Part shown: in pieces, positions 19,310-28,883 of the stretch
Position numbering within the stretch: the first letter of the stretch is position 1
How the letters are laid out: each line of letters starts with the position of its first letter
Source of the DNA: Candidatus Gastranaerophilales bacterium
Lineage (GTDB): Bacteria > Cyanobacteriota > Vampirovibrionia > Gastranaerophilales > Gastranaerophilaceae
Direction of reading: 5' to 3'
DNA: 64,000 bases
Assembly (NCBI GenBank): GCA_944323935.1
Contig: CALUUJ010000005.1
Coordinates: 46,862 to 110,861 of the forward strand
Position numbers and translations under genes: made by a program
The notes under the pieces: model-generated
Seen by the model: only the letters and a program-made list of their open reading frames with translations
Databases searched by the model: none
Told to the model about the DNA's origin: nothing

Positions 19310-20527
19310 CTAACCTTTTAATTCATTGTAAAGTTCACCAATCATATATAAACTTCCTGTTACAATTTTTAATTCTGGTTTTAGCAAAAATTCCTTTAAT
19401 TGGTCTTTATTGAAATGTTTAATATTTCTAAGCTGAGGGTTGTTATTTTTATATTCTTCAAAAGATATTGCATTTTTATTATTGAATTCATAAAAATAAA
19501 TTTCATCATCTTCATTAAATAGTATTTTAGCAATTTCTTTATAATCTTTTGTATTTAGAGTTGAATATAAGAAAATTCTTTTTTGATTATTGAAATAATA
19601 ATCAAGACTTTTTTTCAATTCTTTTGCAGCATCAGGATTATGAGCTCCGTCAATCAACAGATTTTTGTCTTTAATAAATTCAAGTCTTGCCGGCCATTTG
19701 GCAGTTTTAAGACCTTCAATTACTGCTTCGGTTTTTATTTTTAGAAATTCAACAGCCTGTAAAACTATTGAAAGATTTGCCTTTTGATATAGTCCCAACA
19801 GCGGAAATTCGCATTTTATATCTTCAATGGAAACATAGTTATTTCCGTTTTCATAATTCATATTTACATAATTTGTAGCAATTATTAGTTTTGCTTTTTT
19901 TTCTTCAGCTGCATTTTTTATTACTTTGAATCCTTGATTTGAAATTTCTGTTATTATTGTTGATTTTTGTTTTATTATTCCTGCTTTTTCAAATGCAATT
20001 TTTTCTATTGTATTTCCGAGCCTGTCCGTATGATCAAGAGAAATTGATGTGATTATTGAAAGAATCGGTTTTTTACATACGTTGGTGGCATCAAATCTTC
20101 CGCCAAGACCTGTCTCTATCACTGCTATTTTAACTTTATTATCAGCGAAGTATTTAAAAGCAATTGCCGTCAATATTTCAAATTCTGTAAGGTGAATATT
20201 TTTCTTTTCTGCCAGAGTACATATTTTCTCTATATATGCTGCAAAATCTTCTTTTGAAATATCAATATTATTAATTTTTATACGTTCTGTATATTCAACC
20301 AAATGAGGGCTGGTATATAGTCCTGTCTTATATCCCGCACATTTTAATATATTTGCTAAGATAGAAGACACAGAACCTTTTCCGTTTGTACCTGCAACAT
20401 GTATTATTTTAATTTTATCCTGAGGATTGCCTATCAGTTTTAATATTGCTTGAATTCTTTCAAGTCCAAGGTTTATATAAAATTTTCCTTGAGATGTTAA
20501 GAGTTCTTTTGCTTGTTCATAGTTCAT
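19310..20527 (-). CDS. folC: Folylpolyglutamate/dihydrofolate synthase
   Basis: 405 residues. A Mur-ligase family enzyme that adds glutamate to folates. Seen: GLERIQAIL near residue 21, P-loop GTNGKGSV (46-53), ETGLGGRFDATN, and DGAHNPDAAKELK. It is the last gene of the minus-strand cell-wall cluster and overlaps murG by 4 bp (ATGA type). Convergent with dnaB, with essentially no spacer and no room for an independent terminator. Confidence 0.93.
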   Translation of the reverse strand: MNYEQAKELLTSQGKFYINLGLERIQAILKLIGNPQDKIKIIHVAGTNGKGSVSSILANILKCAGYKTGLYTSPHLVEYTERIKINNIDISKEDFAAYIEKICTLAEKKNIHLTEFEILTAIAFKYFADNKVKIAVIETGLGGRFDATNVCKKPILSIITSISLDHTDRLGNTIEKIAFEKAGIIKQKSTIITEISNQGFKVIKNAAEEKKAKLIIATNYVNMNYENGNNYVSIEDIKCEFPLLGLYQKANLSIVLQAVEFLKIKTEAVIEGLKTAKWPARLEFIKDKNLLIDGAHNPDAAKELKKSLDYYFNNQKRIFLYSTLNTKDYKEIAKILFNEDDEIYFYEFNNKNAISFEEYKNNNPQLRNIKHFNKDQLKEFLLKPELKIVTGSLYMIGELYNELKG

Positions 20528-21648
20528 TTTATTGTACTTTTCAATTGTTTTACAATTTCTTCTGTCGGATTTGCTTTTGCAAGTTCTTTTGCTTTAGCTT
20601 GCATAGCTGATAATTTTTCTTTATTATTCATTATTTCTTTTATTTGGTTTAGTAAATTCTCACCATTACATTCAGAATCTTCCAAATATAAAGCAACACC
20701 TTTTTCGCACATTTCTTTTGCATTTTTTCTTTGATGATCTTGCGCAGCATAAGGATATGGTATAAGTATTGAAGCTAAGTGACATTGAATAATTTCTGTT
20801 AAACTTAATGAACCGGCTCTTGCTATAACTAAATCAGAAGCTTTTAACGGATATACCATTTCATCAAAATACGGACACACCATTATGTTGTTATTGTTTT
20901 TAAATTCAGGATATTTGGTCTCTAAATCAATTACTGTATCATTATATTTTTTCTTTCCGGTCTGTAAAATTACAAAGGTATCCATATTTTCACTTAATGT
21001 CTTTATAATATCTACCATAGCTGAATTTATTGTTTTTGCCCCTTGAGAACCGCCCATGGCAAATATAACTTTTTTGTCCAAAGGAATATTAAGTTTTTTC
21101 TTAGCTTCTTTTTTTGTTACAGTAAAGAATGCTTCACGAACCGGATTTCCGTTAAATATAATATTATTTGATTTTAGAATTTTCTTTGAATTTTCAAACG
21201 CAACAGAAACAATCTTAGCATTTGGAGCTGCCATTTTTGATACTAAACCGGGTACTGAATCACAATCATGAATCATATACGGTTTTTTCAAATTTATTGC
21301 AGCGGTTACGATTGGGGCTGAAACATAGCCTCCTGTTGTAAATATCGCATCAGGTTTATATTCTTTAATATATTTTCTTGCTTTCAAAAATGCAAAGAAA
21401 AATTGTATTAGCCATTTTATAAGTTCAAGACTCAATTTTCTAGGCATTCCTGATACATTTACAGGTAGGAATTCAACATTTGGATATTTTTGAACTATTT
21501 CAAACTCCAAATTTTTCGGATTTCCAATATAATAAATTTTTTCGGTATCTTTTTCTTTTAGTAATTTTTCAACTACGGTAAATGCAGGGTATATATGTCC
21601 TCCTGTACCGCCACCTGAAATAAAATATGTTTTATTGTTGTCTGACAC
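20524..21648 (-). CDS. murG: UDP-GlcNAc:lipid I N-acetylglucosaminyltransferase MurG
   Basis: 374 residues. Makes lipid II on the inner membrane face. Seen: glycine loop GGGTGGHIYPA (about residues 11-21), the second glycine-rich loop AMGGSQGAKTIN, and the donor-binding segment RAGSLSLTEI. It overlaps the end of ftsW by 17 bp and the start of folC by 4 bp, in the classical ftsW-murG order. Confidence 0.96.
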   Translation of the reverse strand: MSDNNKTYFISGGGTGGHIYPAFTVVEKLLKEKDTEKIYYIGNPKNLEFEIVQKYPNVEFLPVNVSGMPRKLSLELIKWLIQFFFAFLKARKYIKEYKPDAIFTTGGYVSAPIVTAAINLKKPYMIHDCDSVPGLVSKMAAPNAKIVSVAFENSKKILKSNNIIFNGNPVREAFFTVTKKEAKKKLNIPLDKKVIFAMGGSQGAKTINSAMVDIIKTLSENMDTFVILQTGKKKYNDTVIDLETKYPEFKNNNNIMVCPYFDEMVYPLKASDLVIARAGSLSLTEIIQCHLASILIPYPYAAQDHQRKNAKEMCEKGVALYLEDSECNGENLLNQIKEIMNNKEKLSAMQAKAKELAKANPTEEIVKQLKSTIK

Positions 21649-22774
21649 TTGGGAACCTTCTTATTCTTTTCTTTGAAATATTGAGTAAAATTCCAATCAT
21701 ACACATCGTAATAAATAAAGATGTACCGCCATAACTTATAAATGGCATTGGAACACCTGTTGCAGGAAGCATAGAGCTTGCTACCGATATATTAATAAAT
21801 GCTTGAAGACAAATTGAAACTGTAATACCTGCGGCTAAAAGCTTGCCAAAGATATCCTCACATTTTGCGGAAATAAGTAATCCTCTTTGTAAAAATGCTA
21901 GGAATAACCCTATTATTAAAAGGCATCCGATAAATCCGAATTCTTCGGCAAATACTGCATATATAAAGTCTGTATGACCTTCGGGTAGCCAGCCTAATTT
22001 TTGTCTTGAATTTCCGTATCCTTCACCAAAGAACCCGCCGGCAACAAATGCTAACATTGATTGAATTATATTATAACCTGCTCCATATGGGTCTGCTTCG
22101 GGGTGAAGCCAAGTCTCAATTCTTTGTTTTTGATATGAATGGAATACAAAACTTAATCCGAATATTCCCATTCCTATTGCGGATATAATTAGCTTTATAC
22201 TCCCGCCTGCCGCAAAATACATAAACATTGATGATGCTAATAATATAAGCACCATACTTAAGTTTGGTTGTTTAAAAATTAATCCGACCATTATTAAGAT
22301 TGGAATGTAGTATTTATATAATTTACTGTTGAAAAGATTTATATCTTTAGAAAATGCACTTGCAAGAAGCATTATTACAGAAAGCTTTGCTGCTTCTGAC
22401 GGTTGGAATTGGATAGGTCCCAATGTTAACCATCTTTGAGCTCCGTTTACTGTTGTTCCAAAGAAATGTACACCGATTAAAAGCCCTATTATTATCCACG
22501 CAAAAGGAAGTGATAATCTGTTTAAAGCTTTATAGTTTATTTGGCTTATTGTAAACATTCCTATACAACCGAGAATAAACCATACAAATTGCCTTGCAAC
22601 AAAAAATGTTGAATGCGTACCTTGAATTATACACTTTGGTGCACCTGCAGAAAATATTGCCAAAAATCCTACTATAATCAAAAATAAGACTATAAATATA
22701 AGCGTATTATCATATGAAGACAGAATTACTCCGTCATTATTATTTTTTTGTCGATTATAGTTTGGATTTGACAT
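21632..22774 (-). CDS. ftsW: SEDS peptidoglycan polymerase FtsW
   Basis: 380 residues from ATG 22774. Septal glycan polymerase with about ten membrane helices. Seen: the family segments GAQRWLTLGPIQFQPSE, AEEFGFIGCLLI and GVPMPFISYGGTSL. A longer reading frame upstream lies wholly inside murD and carries no family signal, so the ATG that begins MSNPNYNRQK is preferred. This start overlaps the murD end by 20 bp. FtsW rather than RodA is inferred from its place between murD and murG. Confidence 0.92.
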   Translation of the reverse strand: MSNPNYNRQKNNNDGVILSSYDNTLIFIVLFLIIVGFLAIFSAGAPKCIIQGTHSTFFVARQFVWFILGCIGMFTISQINYKALNRLSLPFAWIIIGLLIGVHFFGTTVNGAQRWLTLGPIQFQPSEAAKLSVIMLLASAFSKDINLFNSKLYKYYIPILIMVGLIFKQPNLSMVLILLASSMFMYFAAGGSIKLIISAIGMGIFGLSFVFHSYQKQRIETWLHPEADPYGAGYNIIQSMLAFVAGGFFGEGYGNSRQKLGWLPEGHTDFIYAVFAEEFGFIGCLLIIGLFLAFLQRGLLISAKCEDIFGKLLAAGITVSICLQAFINISVASSMLPATGVPMPFISYGGTSLFITMCMIGILLNISKKRIRRFPSVRQQ

Positions 22775-24104
22775 AGTTCTTAAACACTTCTCCTCTGTGT
22801 TCATAGCTGTTGAACATATCATAGCTTGCACAAGCCGGTGATAAAAGTACAATTTCATTATCTAATTTTAATGATGTATCAATTGCTTCTTCAAGTGAAT
22901 TTGATAATATTATATTATTAAATCCGTTCTTCTCCATATTTTCTTTGAAACGTTGAGTAGCTTCTCCTATAAGAATTACGGTTGAAACATATTTATTTAT
23001 GTAGTCTTTACAAAATTCGGTTAAATCTGTATTCTTATCTCTACCGCCTGCAATTAAGGTTAATTTTTTACCTTCAAATGCTTTTATTGCAACAAATGAT
23101 GCTTCCGGGTTTGTTGCTTTTGAATCGTTATAGAATGATTTACCCTGAATATCAGCTACATATTCAATTCTGTGTTCTACTGCTTTGAAAGACATAATTT
23201 GTTCTTTTATATGTTCATTTGAAATTCCGATAAGCTTAGCAACAACAATTGCACACATTGTATTTTGATAATTATGTTCACCTACTAATGAAATTTCGTT
23301 TAGTTTTATTATTTCTTCTTCTTTGTTTTTTTTGAAATAAATTGCGTCGTTCTTTATATAGCAGCAGTTTTTATCAAGTTCTTTTGCATATATAAATTTC
23401 TCTCCTTTATATTGCTGAGCAAATTTATATATTGTTTCATCTGCACCTGAAAATACTGCATACATTGGCTGTTTATAATCTTGGAAAAGACTTGCTTTTG
23501 CATCGAAATAGTTTTGTAATCCGCCGTGCCAATCAATATGATCAGGAGTAAATGTAAGAAAACATGCAATTTGAGGTCTGAATGTAGGTGCTGTTGCCAA
23601 TTGGAATGAACTAACTTCACATACATAATAATCAGGATTCTTTTCGATTAATGATGTTGGCGGTACTCCTATATTACCGCATACAGGTGCATTATATTCA
23701 CTATTTAAAATATGTGATGTTAAAAATGTTGTTGTAGTTTTACCGTTAGTTCCGGTAATTGCGATAAATGGTGCTGTTGCTTCAAGATAAGCAAGTTCTA
23801 CTTCGCCTATTACAGGTATATTTTTCTTTTTTAGTCTTGAAAATATTTCGCTTTTAGGTGGAATCCCCGGGCTTGTTATAGCGATATATGAGTCATCAAT
23901 AAATTCATCACTATGAGAGCCTGTTTCAATTTTGATGCCTTCTTTTTCAAGTTCTTCAATAGTCTTTTTATCTTTATCCTGTAGGGGTTTTGCTTCTGTT
24001 ATATAACAGTCGGCTCCTTTATTTGATAAATATTTTGCTACTGCTATACCGCTTTTGGATAATCCTAAAATAAGAACTTTTTTATCTGTCCATTTTCTTT
24101 TCAT
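22755..24104 (-). CDS. murD: UDP-MurNAc-L-Ala:D-Glu ligase MurD
   Basis: 449 residues from the ATG at 24104, which has TAGGT six bases upstream; an ATG at 24119 overlapping the mraY stop is also possible. Adds D-glutamate to UDP-MurNAc-L-Ala. Seen: dinucleotide-like VLILGLSKSGIAVAKYL, P-loop ITGTNGKTTT, the FTPDHIDWHG motif, YNDSKATNPEA and AGGRDKNTD. Central gene of the murF-mraY-murD-ftsW-murG run. Confidence 0.95.
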   Translation of the reverse strand: MKRKWTDKKVLILGLSKSGIAVAKYLSNKGADCYITEAKPLQDKDKKTIEELEKEGIKIETGSHSDEFIDDSYIAITSPGIPPKSEIFSRLKKKNIPVIGEVELAYLEATAPFIAITGTNGKTTTTFLTSHILNSEYNAPVCGNIGVPPTSLIEKNPDYYVCEVSSFQLATAPTFRPQIACFLTFTPDHIDWHGGLQNYFDAKASLFQDYKQPMYAVFSGADETIYKFAQQYKGEKFIYAKELDKNCCYIKNDAIYFKKNKEEEIIKLNEISLVGEHNYQNTMCAIVVAKLIGISNEHIKEQIMSFKAVEHRIEYVADIQGKSFYNDSKATNPEASFVAIKAFEGKKLTLIAGGRDKNTDLTEFCKDYINKYVSTVILIGEATQRFKENMEKNGFNNIILSNSLEEAIDTSLKLDNEIVLLSPACASYDMFNSYEHRGEVFKNYVKSKL

Positions 24105-24112
24105 AAAATTAC

Positions 24113-25087
24113 CTACCATAAATTTTTAAAAAGTACTACTGCTATTGTACAGAAAATCAATGTAACTAAAGAAAATACAGTCACAATCTTGTTTTCATTC
24201 CATCCGCATAATTCAAAATGATGATGAATCGGACTCATCTTAAAGATTCTTTTTCCTGTAAATTTGAAGCTTGTTACTTGAATAATAACAGATAATGTTT
24301 CTATGCAGAAAACAATACCAATAAATAAAATCCAAAGTTCAAATTTGCCCATAACAGCAATTGTGCCTAATAATCCACCTAAAGCTAAGGAGCCTGTATC
24401 TCCCATAAATACTTTCGCCGGGTATCTGTTATAATGCAAAAATGCTATTGCAGAACCTACTGTTGCAGCTGATATTATTGCTAAATCAGTATGACCTGTT
24501 ATTGCACATATTATTGCACAAGCAGCCATTGCAATTGCTATATTTGATGAGGCTAATCCGTCTAAACCGTCTGTTAGGTTAACGGCATTAGATACACCCG
24601 TCATAAAAAGAATTACAAAGAATGGATATATATAATGTAAATCTAGACTGTATTGACCTATGTTTAAATAAGTTTGACCTGATATTGTCATATAAACAGC
24701 AGGAAGTATTGATATGGCAATTTGTAAAAACAGTTTATTTCTTGGTGTTAATCCTGCTTTATTTGCTTTATGTTTTATTTTACCTATGTCATCACTTAAA
24801 CCTGCAAGCATAAAAAAGAATAAAGTCATAAGTGTTATTAATGCTGCAGGAGTTAGTGATTGATTCATTGTTAAAGCTGCTAATGATGCCAATATAATAG
24901 GAATTATTATAAATACACCACCTGTTGTCGGGGTACCTGCTTTTTGTGCGTGGCGTTCAGGTGCATCATCTAAAATATACTGTGTGTACATTTTTTTCTT
25001 TAAAAAATCTATATATACAACTCCGAATAATAGAGTTAATACAAATGCAACAAGCATTGAAACTATAATTAATATGTTAAAATCCAT
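24113..25087 (-). CDS. mraY: Phospho-MurNAc-pentapeptide transferase MraY
   Basis: 324 residues with about ten membrane helices. Transfers phospho-MurNAc-pentapeptide to undecaprenyl phosphate, giving lipid I. Seen: GTPTTGGVFII, DDIGKIKHKANKAGLTPRNK with the catalytic Asp pair, NLTDGLDGLA, FMGDTGSLALGG and the SPIHHHFE motif near the C-terminus. It lies 2 bp downstream of murF. Confidence 0.97.
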   Translation of the reverse strand: MDFNILIIVSMLVAFVLTLLFGVVYIDFLKKKMYTQYILDDAPERHAQKAGTPTTGGVFIIIPIILASLAALTMNQSLTPAALITLMTLFFFMLAGLSDDIGKIKHKANKAGLTPRNKLFLQIAISILPAVYMTISGQTYLNIGQYSLDLHYIYPFFVILFMTGVSNAVNLTDGLDGLASSNIAIAMAACAIICAITGHTDLAIISAATVGSAIAFLHYNRYPAKVFMGDTGSLALGGLLGTIAVMGKFELWILFIGIVFCIETLSVIIQVTSFKFTGKRIFKMSPIHHHFELCGWNENKIVTVFSLVTLIFCTIAVVLFKNLW

Positions 25088-25089
25088 GA

Positions 25090-26409
25090 TTATTTATCCA
25101 GCTCCTCAATTATTTCTTCAAATTTCATAAATCGTGATGCTTTTAGTAAAATATTTGAACCTTTCGGTAGATTTTTTTTGATAAAATCAACTAAATCTTT
25201 TTTATTATCAAAGTGAAATGTTTTTTTATTTATAGGGTTTATATGTTTTGCAAGTTCGCCTATAGTTAGGACATAATCGCATTCAAATTGTTCTAAAAAT
25301 TTACCTGTTTCATTATGGTATTCTTCCTTGTTTAATCCTAATTCACCCATATCGCCTAAAACTACTGATTTTGGGGCTTCTGTGTATAATAAAAATGTTT
25401 TTAGGGCCGCTTTAACGGATTCAGGATTTGAATTGTAGCTGTCGTTAATAATTTTAAAGCCTTTAACTTCTTTTATATCCCATCTTTTTTCAATCGGTGC
25501 AAATTCTTCTAAGCCTTTTGCTATAATATTTGATGCTAACCCTGCAAATAAACCTGCTTCTACCACGCTTAGAGCATTTTGTATATTATGTTCACCACCG
25601 ACGTTAAGTTTATATTCTTGATTTTTGTATTCAAATCTACAGCTTTTTGATGCCATTTCTTTTATTTCTAAATTTTTATCTTCCAAGCTGAAATAAACAG
25701 TTTGATGAGTTTTATCGTTTATTTGTTCTATAAGTTCATTTCTATGTGAAATTAGTATTCCTTTAGGATTTAAATATTTTGTAATCTCAAACTTTGCTTT
25801 CGCAATATTTAATAAAGAACCTAATCTCCCAATATGTGCGCTTCCGACATTAACAATAACTGCAATATCGGGCTGAGCATATTTTGATAGAAGTTCTATT
25901 TCGCCAAGTCCTCTCATCCCCATTTCAACAATAAGATATTTTGTATCATTTTCTAATGAAGATAATGTTTGACATAATCCGATTTCATTATTGTGATTCA
26001 AGACAGATTTTACTGTATTTCCTGCATTTTTAAAAACACAGTACATCATTTCTTTTACGGTTGTTTTACCGCTGCTGCCTGTTATTGCAATTGTATATGG
26101 TTTTATTTTGTTCTTATAAAAATTTGCAAGTTGAAGATATGCTTCTTTTGTGTCTTTTACATAAAGGATGAAAGCTGCTTTATCAAATATTTTAGTTTTA
26201 TCTGATGTAAAATAACCTTTTGCATCTGCATCTATTGCTTTTTCTATAAAATTAGAACCGTCAAATGATTCACCTTTTAACGGAATATATATATCTCCTG
26301 CTTTTATTGTTCTTGTATCAGTTGAGAATTCAAATAAATTATTACTGTCTTCACCCTTTATAATTTCAGCATTTGTAGCCTTTAATATCTCACCAAAGTC
26401 AAGTTTCAT
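25090..26409 (-). CDS. murF: UDP-MurNAc-tripeptide:D-Ala-D-Ala ligase MurF
   Basis: 439 residues. Adds D-Ala-D-Ala to complete the UDP-MurNAc-pentapeptide. Seen: FSTDTRTIKAGDIYIPLKG near the N-terminus, P-loop AITGSSGKTTVKEM, NHNNEIGLCQTL, and INDSYNSNPESVKAAL. First gene of the minus-strand cell-wall operon. Start supported by GGGGAT a few bases upstream. murE and murC are not adjacent. Confidence 0.95.
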   Translation of the reverse strand: MKLDFGEILKATNAEIIKGEDSNNLFEFSTDTRTIKAGDIYIPLKGESFDGSNFIEKAIDADAKGYFTSDKTKIFDKAAFILYVKDTKEAYLQLANFYKNKIKPYTIAITGSSGKTTVKEMMYCVFKNAGNTVKSVLNHNNEIGLCQTLSSLENDTKYLIVEMGMRGLGEIELLSKYAQPDIAVIVNVGSAHIGRLGSLLNIAKAKFEITKYLNPKGILISHRNELIEQINDKTHQTVYFSLEDKNLEIKEMASKSCRFEYKNQEYKLNVGGEHNIQNALSVVEAGLFAGLASNIIAKGLEEFAPIEKRWDIKEVKGFKIINDSYNSNPESVKAALKTFLLYTEAPKSVVLGDMGELGLNKEEYHNETGKFLEQFECDYVLTIGELAKHINPINKKTFHFDNKKDLVDFIKKNLPKGSNILLKASRFMKFEEIIEELDK

Positions 26410-26430
26410 ATTATCCCCAATTCTTCAATA

Positions 26431-26461
26431 ATTTTACCATAAAACATATGTTTCAACTCAA
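26431..26461 (-). promoter_or_regulatory. Extended -10 promoter of the murF operon
   Basis: Minus strand: TGG-TAAAAT (26439-26431) is an extended -10; a TTGAGT at 26461-26456 is a 19-bp-spaced -35 candidate. The leader carries a GGGGAT ribosome site before the murF ATG. Confidence 0.45.
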
Positions 26462-26525
26462 TTGTAAAATTAAATGACCGTTTTTCTTTATTGTGATAAT
26501 CTTATTTAAAAAGAGAGGTAAAAAT

Positions 26526-27194
26526 ATGAGAGAATTTGCTTATAAAATAAGATTAATTATCGCTATAATTATATTTATTTTAATTATCAGTTTTGGGGTG
26601 TTTTTATTTTTAAATCCTCAAGTTTTACATAATCTTCCTATATTAAAGATTGGATTAATATCAGTGGTAACAATACTTCTTGCAGCGATATTGTTCGGGC
26701 GAATAGGTTGTTCTTTAGTTTGTCCTTTCGGAATTTTTCAGGAAATAGTTTCTTTATTTTTTGACAGACAAAATGAAAAAAGACCGAATTGGATTGGGAA
26801 ATATATTATTTTATTACTCTTTTTAGTTGTTTTTGGTATTTTAGCCGTTAAATATCAAGAAATTAGAGCTTTAAATATTCCTTTTATGTTTTTAGTATTT
26901 ACTATTGGTTTGTTTGTTATAACAGGGGTTCTTTCTGCTTTTAAAGATAGAATTTTTTGTACTCATATTTGTCCTTGCGGTACTTTAGTCGGTTTATTAT
27001 CAAAAATTTCTTTATTTAAGTTAACTATAGATAAAGAAAAATGTGTATGCTGCGGAATTTGCGAAAGAAATTGTCCTTCTTGCAGCGTTGAGTCGTTAGA
27101 AGAATCAATAGACAATGAAACCTGTGTTAAATGTTTAAAATGTATGAGTAATTGTCCAAAAGGGGCAATCGGTATAAGTTTTTTAAAAAAGTAG
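26526..27194 (+). CDS. Membrane 4Fe-4S ferredoxin-type protein (NapH-like)
   Basis: 222 residues from ATG 26526, which has AGAGAGGT 6 bases upstream. Four or five membrane helices carry two short cytoplasmic Cys clusters (CSLVCPFG and CTHICPCG, the Fer4_5 pattern of NapH/CcoG-like proteins). The C-terminus has two ferredoxin clusters, CVCCGICERNCP and CVKCLKCMSNCP. Such proteins pass electrons between quinone and periplasmic or soluble enzymes. No oxidoreductase partner is nearby, so its role is open. Divergent from murF. Confidence 0.8.
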   Translation: MREFAYKIRLIIAIIIFILIISFGVFLFLNPQVLHNLPILKIGLISVVTILLAAILFGRIGCSLVCPFGIFQEIVSLFFDRQNEKRPNWIGKYIILLLFLVVFGILAVKYQEIRALNIPFMFLVFTIGLFVITGVLSAFKDRIFCTHICPCGTLVGLLSKISLFKLTIDKEKCVCCGICERNCPSCSVESLEESIDNETCVKCLKCMSNCPKGAIGISFLKK

Positions 27195-27203
27195 AAGATA
27201 ATT

Positions 27204-27776
27204 ATGAATTTTCCAAACTTTGAAAATTTCGAAAAGTTTCTTGAAAGTGTAGATTCAGATTTAAAAAAAATTTTTGATTATCAGAAAGAATATATCTTTT
27301 GTAAAAAAGGTTGTTCTTTCTGCTGTGAAAATGGCGACTATCCATTGTCGGAATTAGAGTTTGAATATATAAAAATAGCTTATGATAAGCTTGATGAAGC
27401 AACCAGATTACAAATTGATAAAAATGTAGAAAAAATAAAAAGCGAGAAAAAAGAATTATACTGTTGTCCTTTTTTGATAAATAAAAGTTGCAGTATATAT
27501 AATCATCGTCCTTTTGTTTGCAGAACATTTGGAGTTTTAACCGAAGATGCAAAAGGAAATCCTGCATATCCATCGTGCGCAGTAAACGGTTTAAATTTTT
27601 CACAGATATATGATAAAGAAAAAAAGCATTTATCTGCTGATTTAGTTGAAAAAGGCGGATTTAAGATATTTCCTAAGATATTTCGGTTAAATAATAAAGT
27701 AATAATGAATCTGCCTCTGGCAAAAGAATTGAATATTGATTTTGGGGAAGCTAAAAGATTAATAGACTTTTTTTGA
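27204..27776 (+). CDS. YkgJ-family Cys-cluster protein
   Basis: 190 residues. Cys33, Cys37 and the CC pair at 40-41 (CKKGCSFCC), then CCPFLINKSCSIYNHRPFVCR, match the zinc/iron-chelating YkgJ domain (CxxxCxxCC pattern). The biochemical role of the family is unknown; a metal-cluster function is assumed. It lies 9 bp after the membrane Fe-S protein, so the pair may act in the same redox or maturation process. Confidence 0.78.
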   Translation: MNFPNFENFEKFLESVDSDLKKIFDYQKEYIFCKKGCSFCCENGDYPLSELEFEYIKIAYDKLDEATRLQIDKNVEKIKSEKKELYCCPFLINKSCSIYNHRPFVCRTFGVLTEDAKGNPAYPSCAVNGLNFSQIYDKEKKHLSADLVEKGGFKIFPKIFRLNNKVIMNLPLAKELNIDFGEAKRLIDFF

Positions 27777-27842
27777 TTTTGTGGAACTCATAAATAAATT
27801 CGTCGTCAAAAATAATTAGTGAGAAGTGAGAGGGTTTATTAT

Positions 27843-28775
27843 ATGAGTATTCAATACCTTGAAGATTTATGTTGTGAGGAGAAATATCTTGATTATGATG
27901 ACGAACAAGAAGAAATAACTTCATTTAACAGTATTGTTTATAAAGATGATATCCTGCAAATGTATTTAAAAGATATTGGACGTACAAAGCTCTTAAGAAA
28001 AGGTGAAGAGCAAGAGTTGGGGAAGCTTATAATGGAAGGGGATGAGCGTAATTCTTTAATGGCAAAAAAGAAACTTGTTCAAGCTAATTTAAGACTTGTT
28101 GTGAGTATCGCAAAAAAGTATACAGGGCAAGGTGTTTTATTTATGGATTTAGTTCAGGAAGGCTCATTGGGACTTATAAAAGCAGCTAATCGTTTTGATT
28201 ATTCCAAAGGCTTTAAATTTTCAACTTATGCCACCTGGTGGATTCGTCAGACTATAGCAAGGGCTATTGCAAATAATTCAAAAGTAATAAGAATCCCCGT
28301 GCATATGATAGATAAAATAAGACTTGTGAAAAGAGCTATTTTTGAATTGAATTATAATCTCGGACGAGAACCTTCTATTGAAGAAATTGCAAATAAAATC
28401 AGAATGCCGATTAAACAAGTGGAAATGGTTCTGAATACAATTAAATTGGAACCTATCAGTTTAGATACTCCAATTGCTGATAATCTTTCTCTTGAAGATT
28501 ATATTTCTGACGAAAATTACCTTTCTCCTGAAGTTAATACGCAGGGAAGTATGCTTAAAATTTATATTGAAAAGGTTTTAAATCATTTAACACCAAAAGA
28601 AAGAAAGATTATAATAGGCAGGTTTGGTCTTGATGGTAATAAACCTAAAACATTAGAGGAATTAGGTAGAAATATGGGGTTCTCTAAAGAAAGAATCAGA
28701 CAAATAGAGTGTATTGCATTAAGAAAATTACGAGGTATTGAAAATATTAAACATTTAAAAGATTATTTAAATTGA
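27843..28775 (+). CDS. RpoD-like (group 2) RNA polymerase sigma factor
   Basis: 310 residues from ATG 27843; GAGAGGG 9 bases upstream favours this over an in-frame GTG at 27819. Regions 1.2 ([17 protein letters not shown]), 2 ([49 protein letters not shown]), 3 and 4 ([23 protein letters not shown]) are complete. Region 1.1 is absent, so it is probably a group 2 alternative sigma of the kind common in cyanobacteria rather than the housekeeping factor, though the housekeeping factor of a small genome cannot be excluded. No anti-sigma gene is adjacent. Confidence 0.9.
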   Translation: MSIQYLEDLCCEEKYLDYDDEQEEITSFNSIVYKDDILQMYLKDIGRTKLLRKGEEQELGKLIMEGDERNSLMAKKKLVQANLRLVVSIAKKYTGQGVLFMDLVQEGSLGLIKAANRFDYSKGFKFSTYATWWIRQTIARAIANNSKVIRIPVHMIDKIRLVKRAIFELNYNLGREPSIEEIANKIRMPIKQVEMVLNTIKLEPISLDTPIADNLSLEDYISDENYLSPEVNTQGSMLKIYIEKVLNHLTPKERKIIIGRFGLDGNKPKTLEELGRNMGFSKERIRQIECIALRKLRGIENIKHLKDYLN

Positions 28776-28808
28776 TTTTTTAAAAATAATATGTTTGTTA
28801 ATTAATCC

Positions 28809-28838
28809 TTGTTCAAATCCCTTATAATATGCTAAAAT
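28809..28838 (+). promoter_or_regulatory. Promoter upstream of the histidine-kinase-like gene
   Basis: TTGTTC (28809-28814), 18-bp spacer, TGC-TAAAAT (extended -10, hexamer 28833-28838). A TATAAT at 28823-28828 overlaps. The leader of about 40 bases contains AAGGGA 11 bases before the ATG at 28884. Confidence 0.4.
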
Positions 28839-28883
28839 AGTCCTTGTAGATTATTAGAGTACATTATTATAAGGGAATTTTAC

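Noticed and set aside
22775..22858. Longer N-terminus for FtsW
   Set aside because: This stretch lies inside murD and encodes no family sequence; the ATG at 22774 gives the expected protein.
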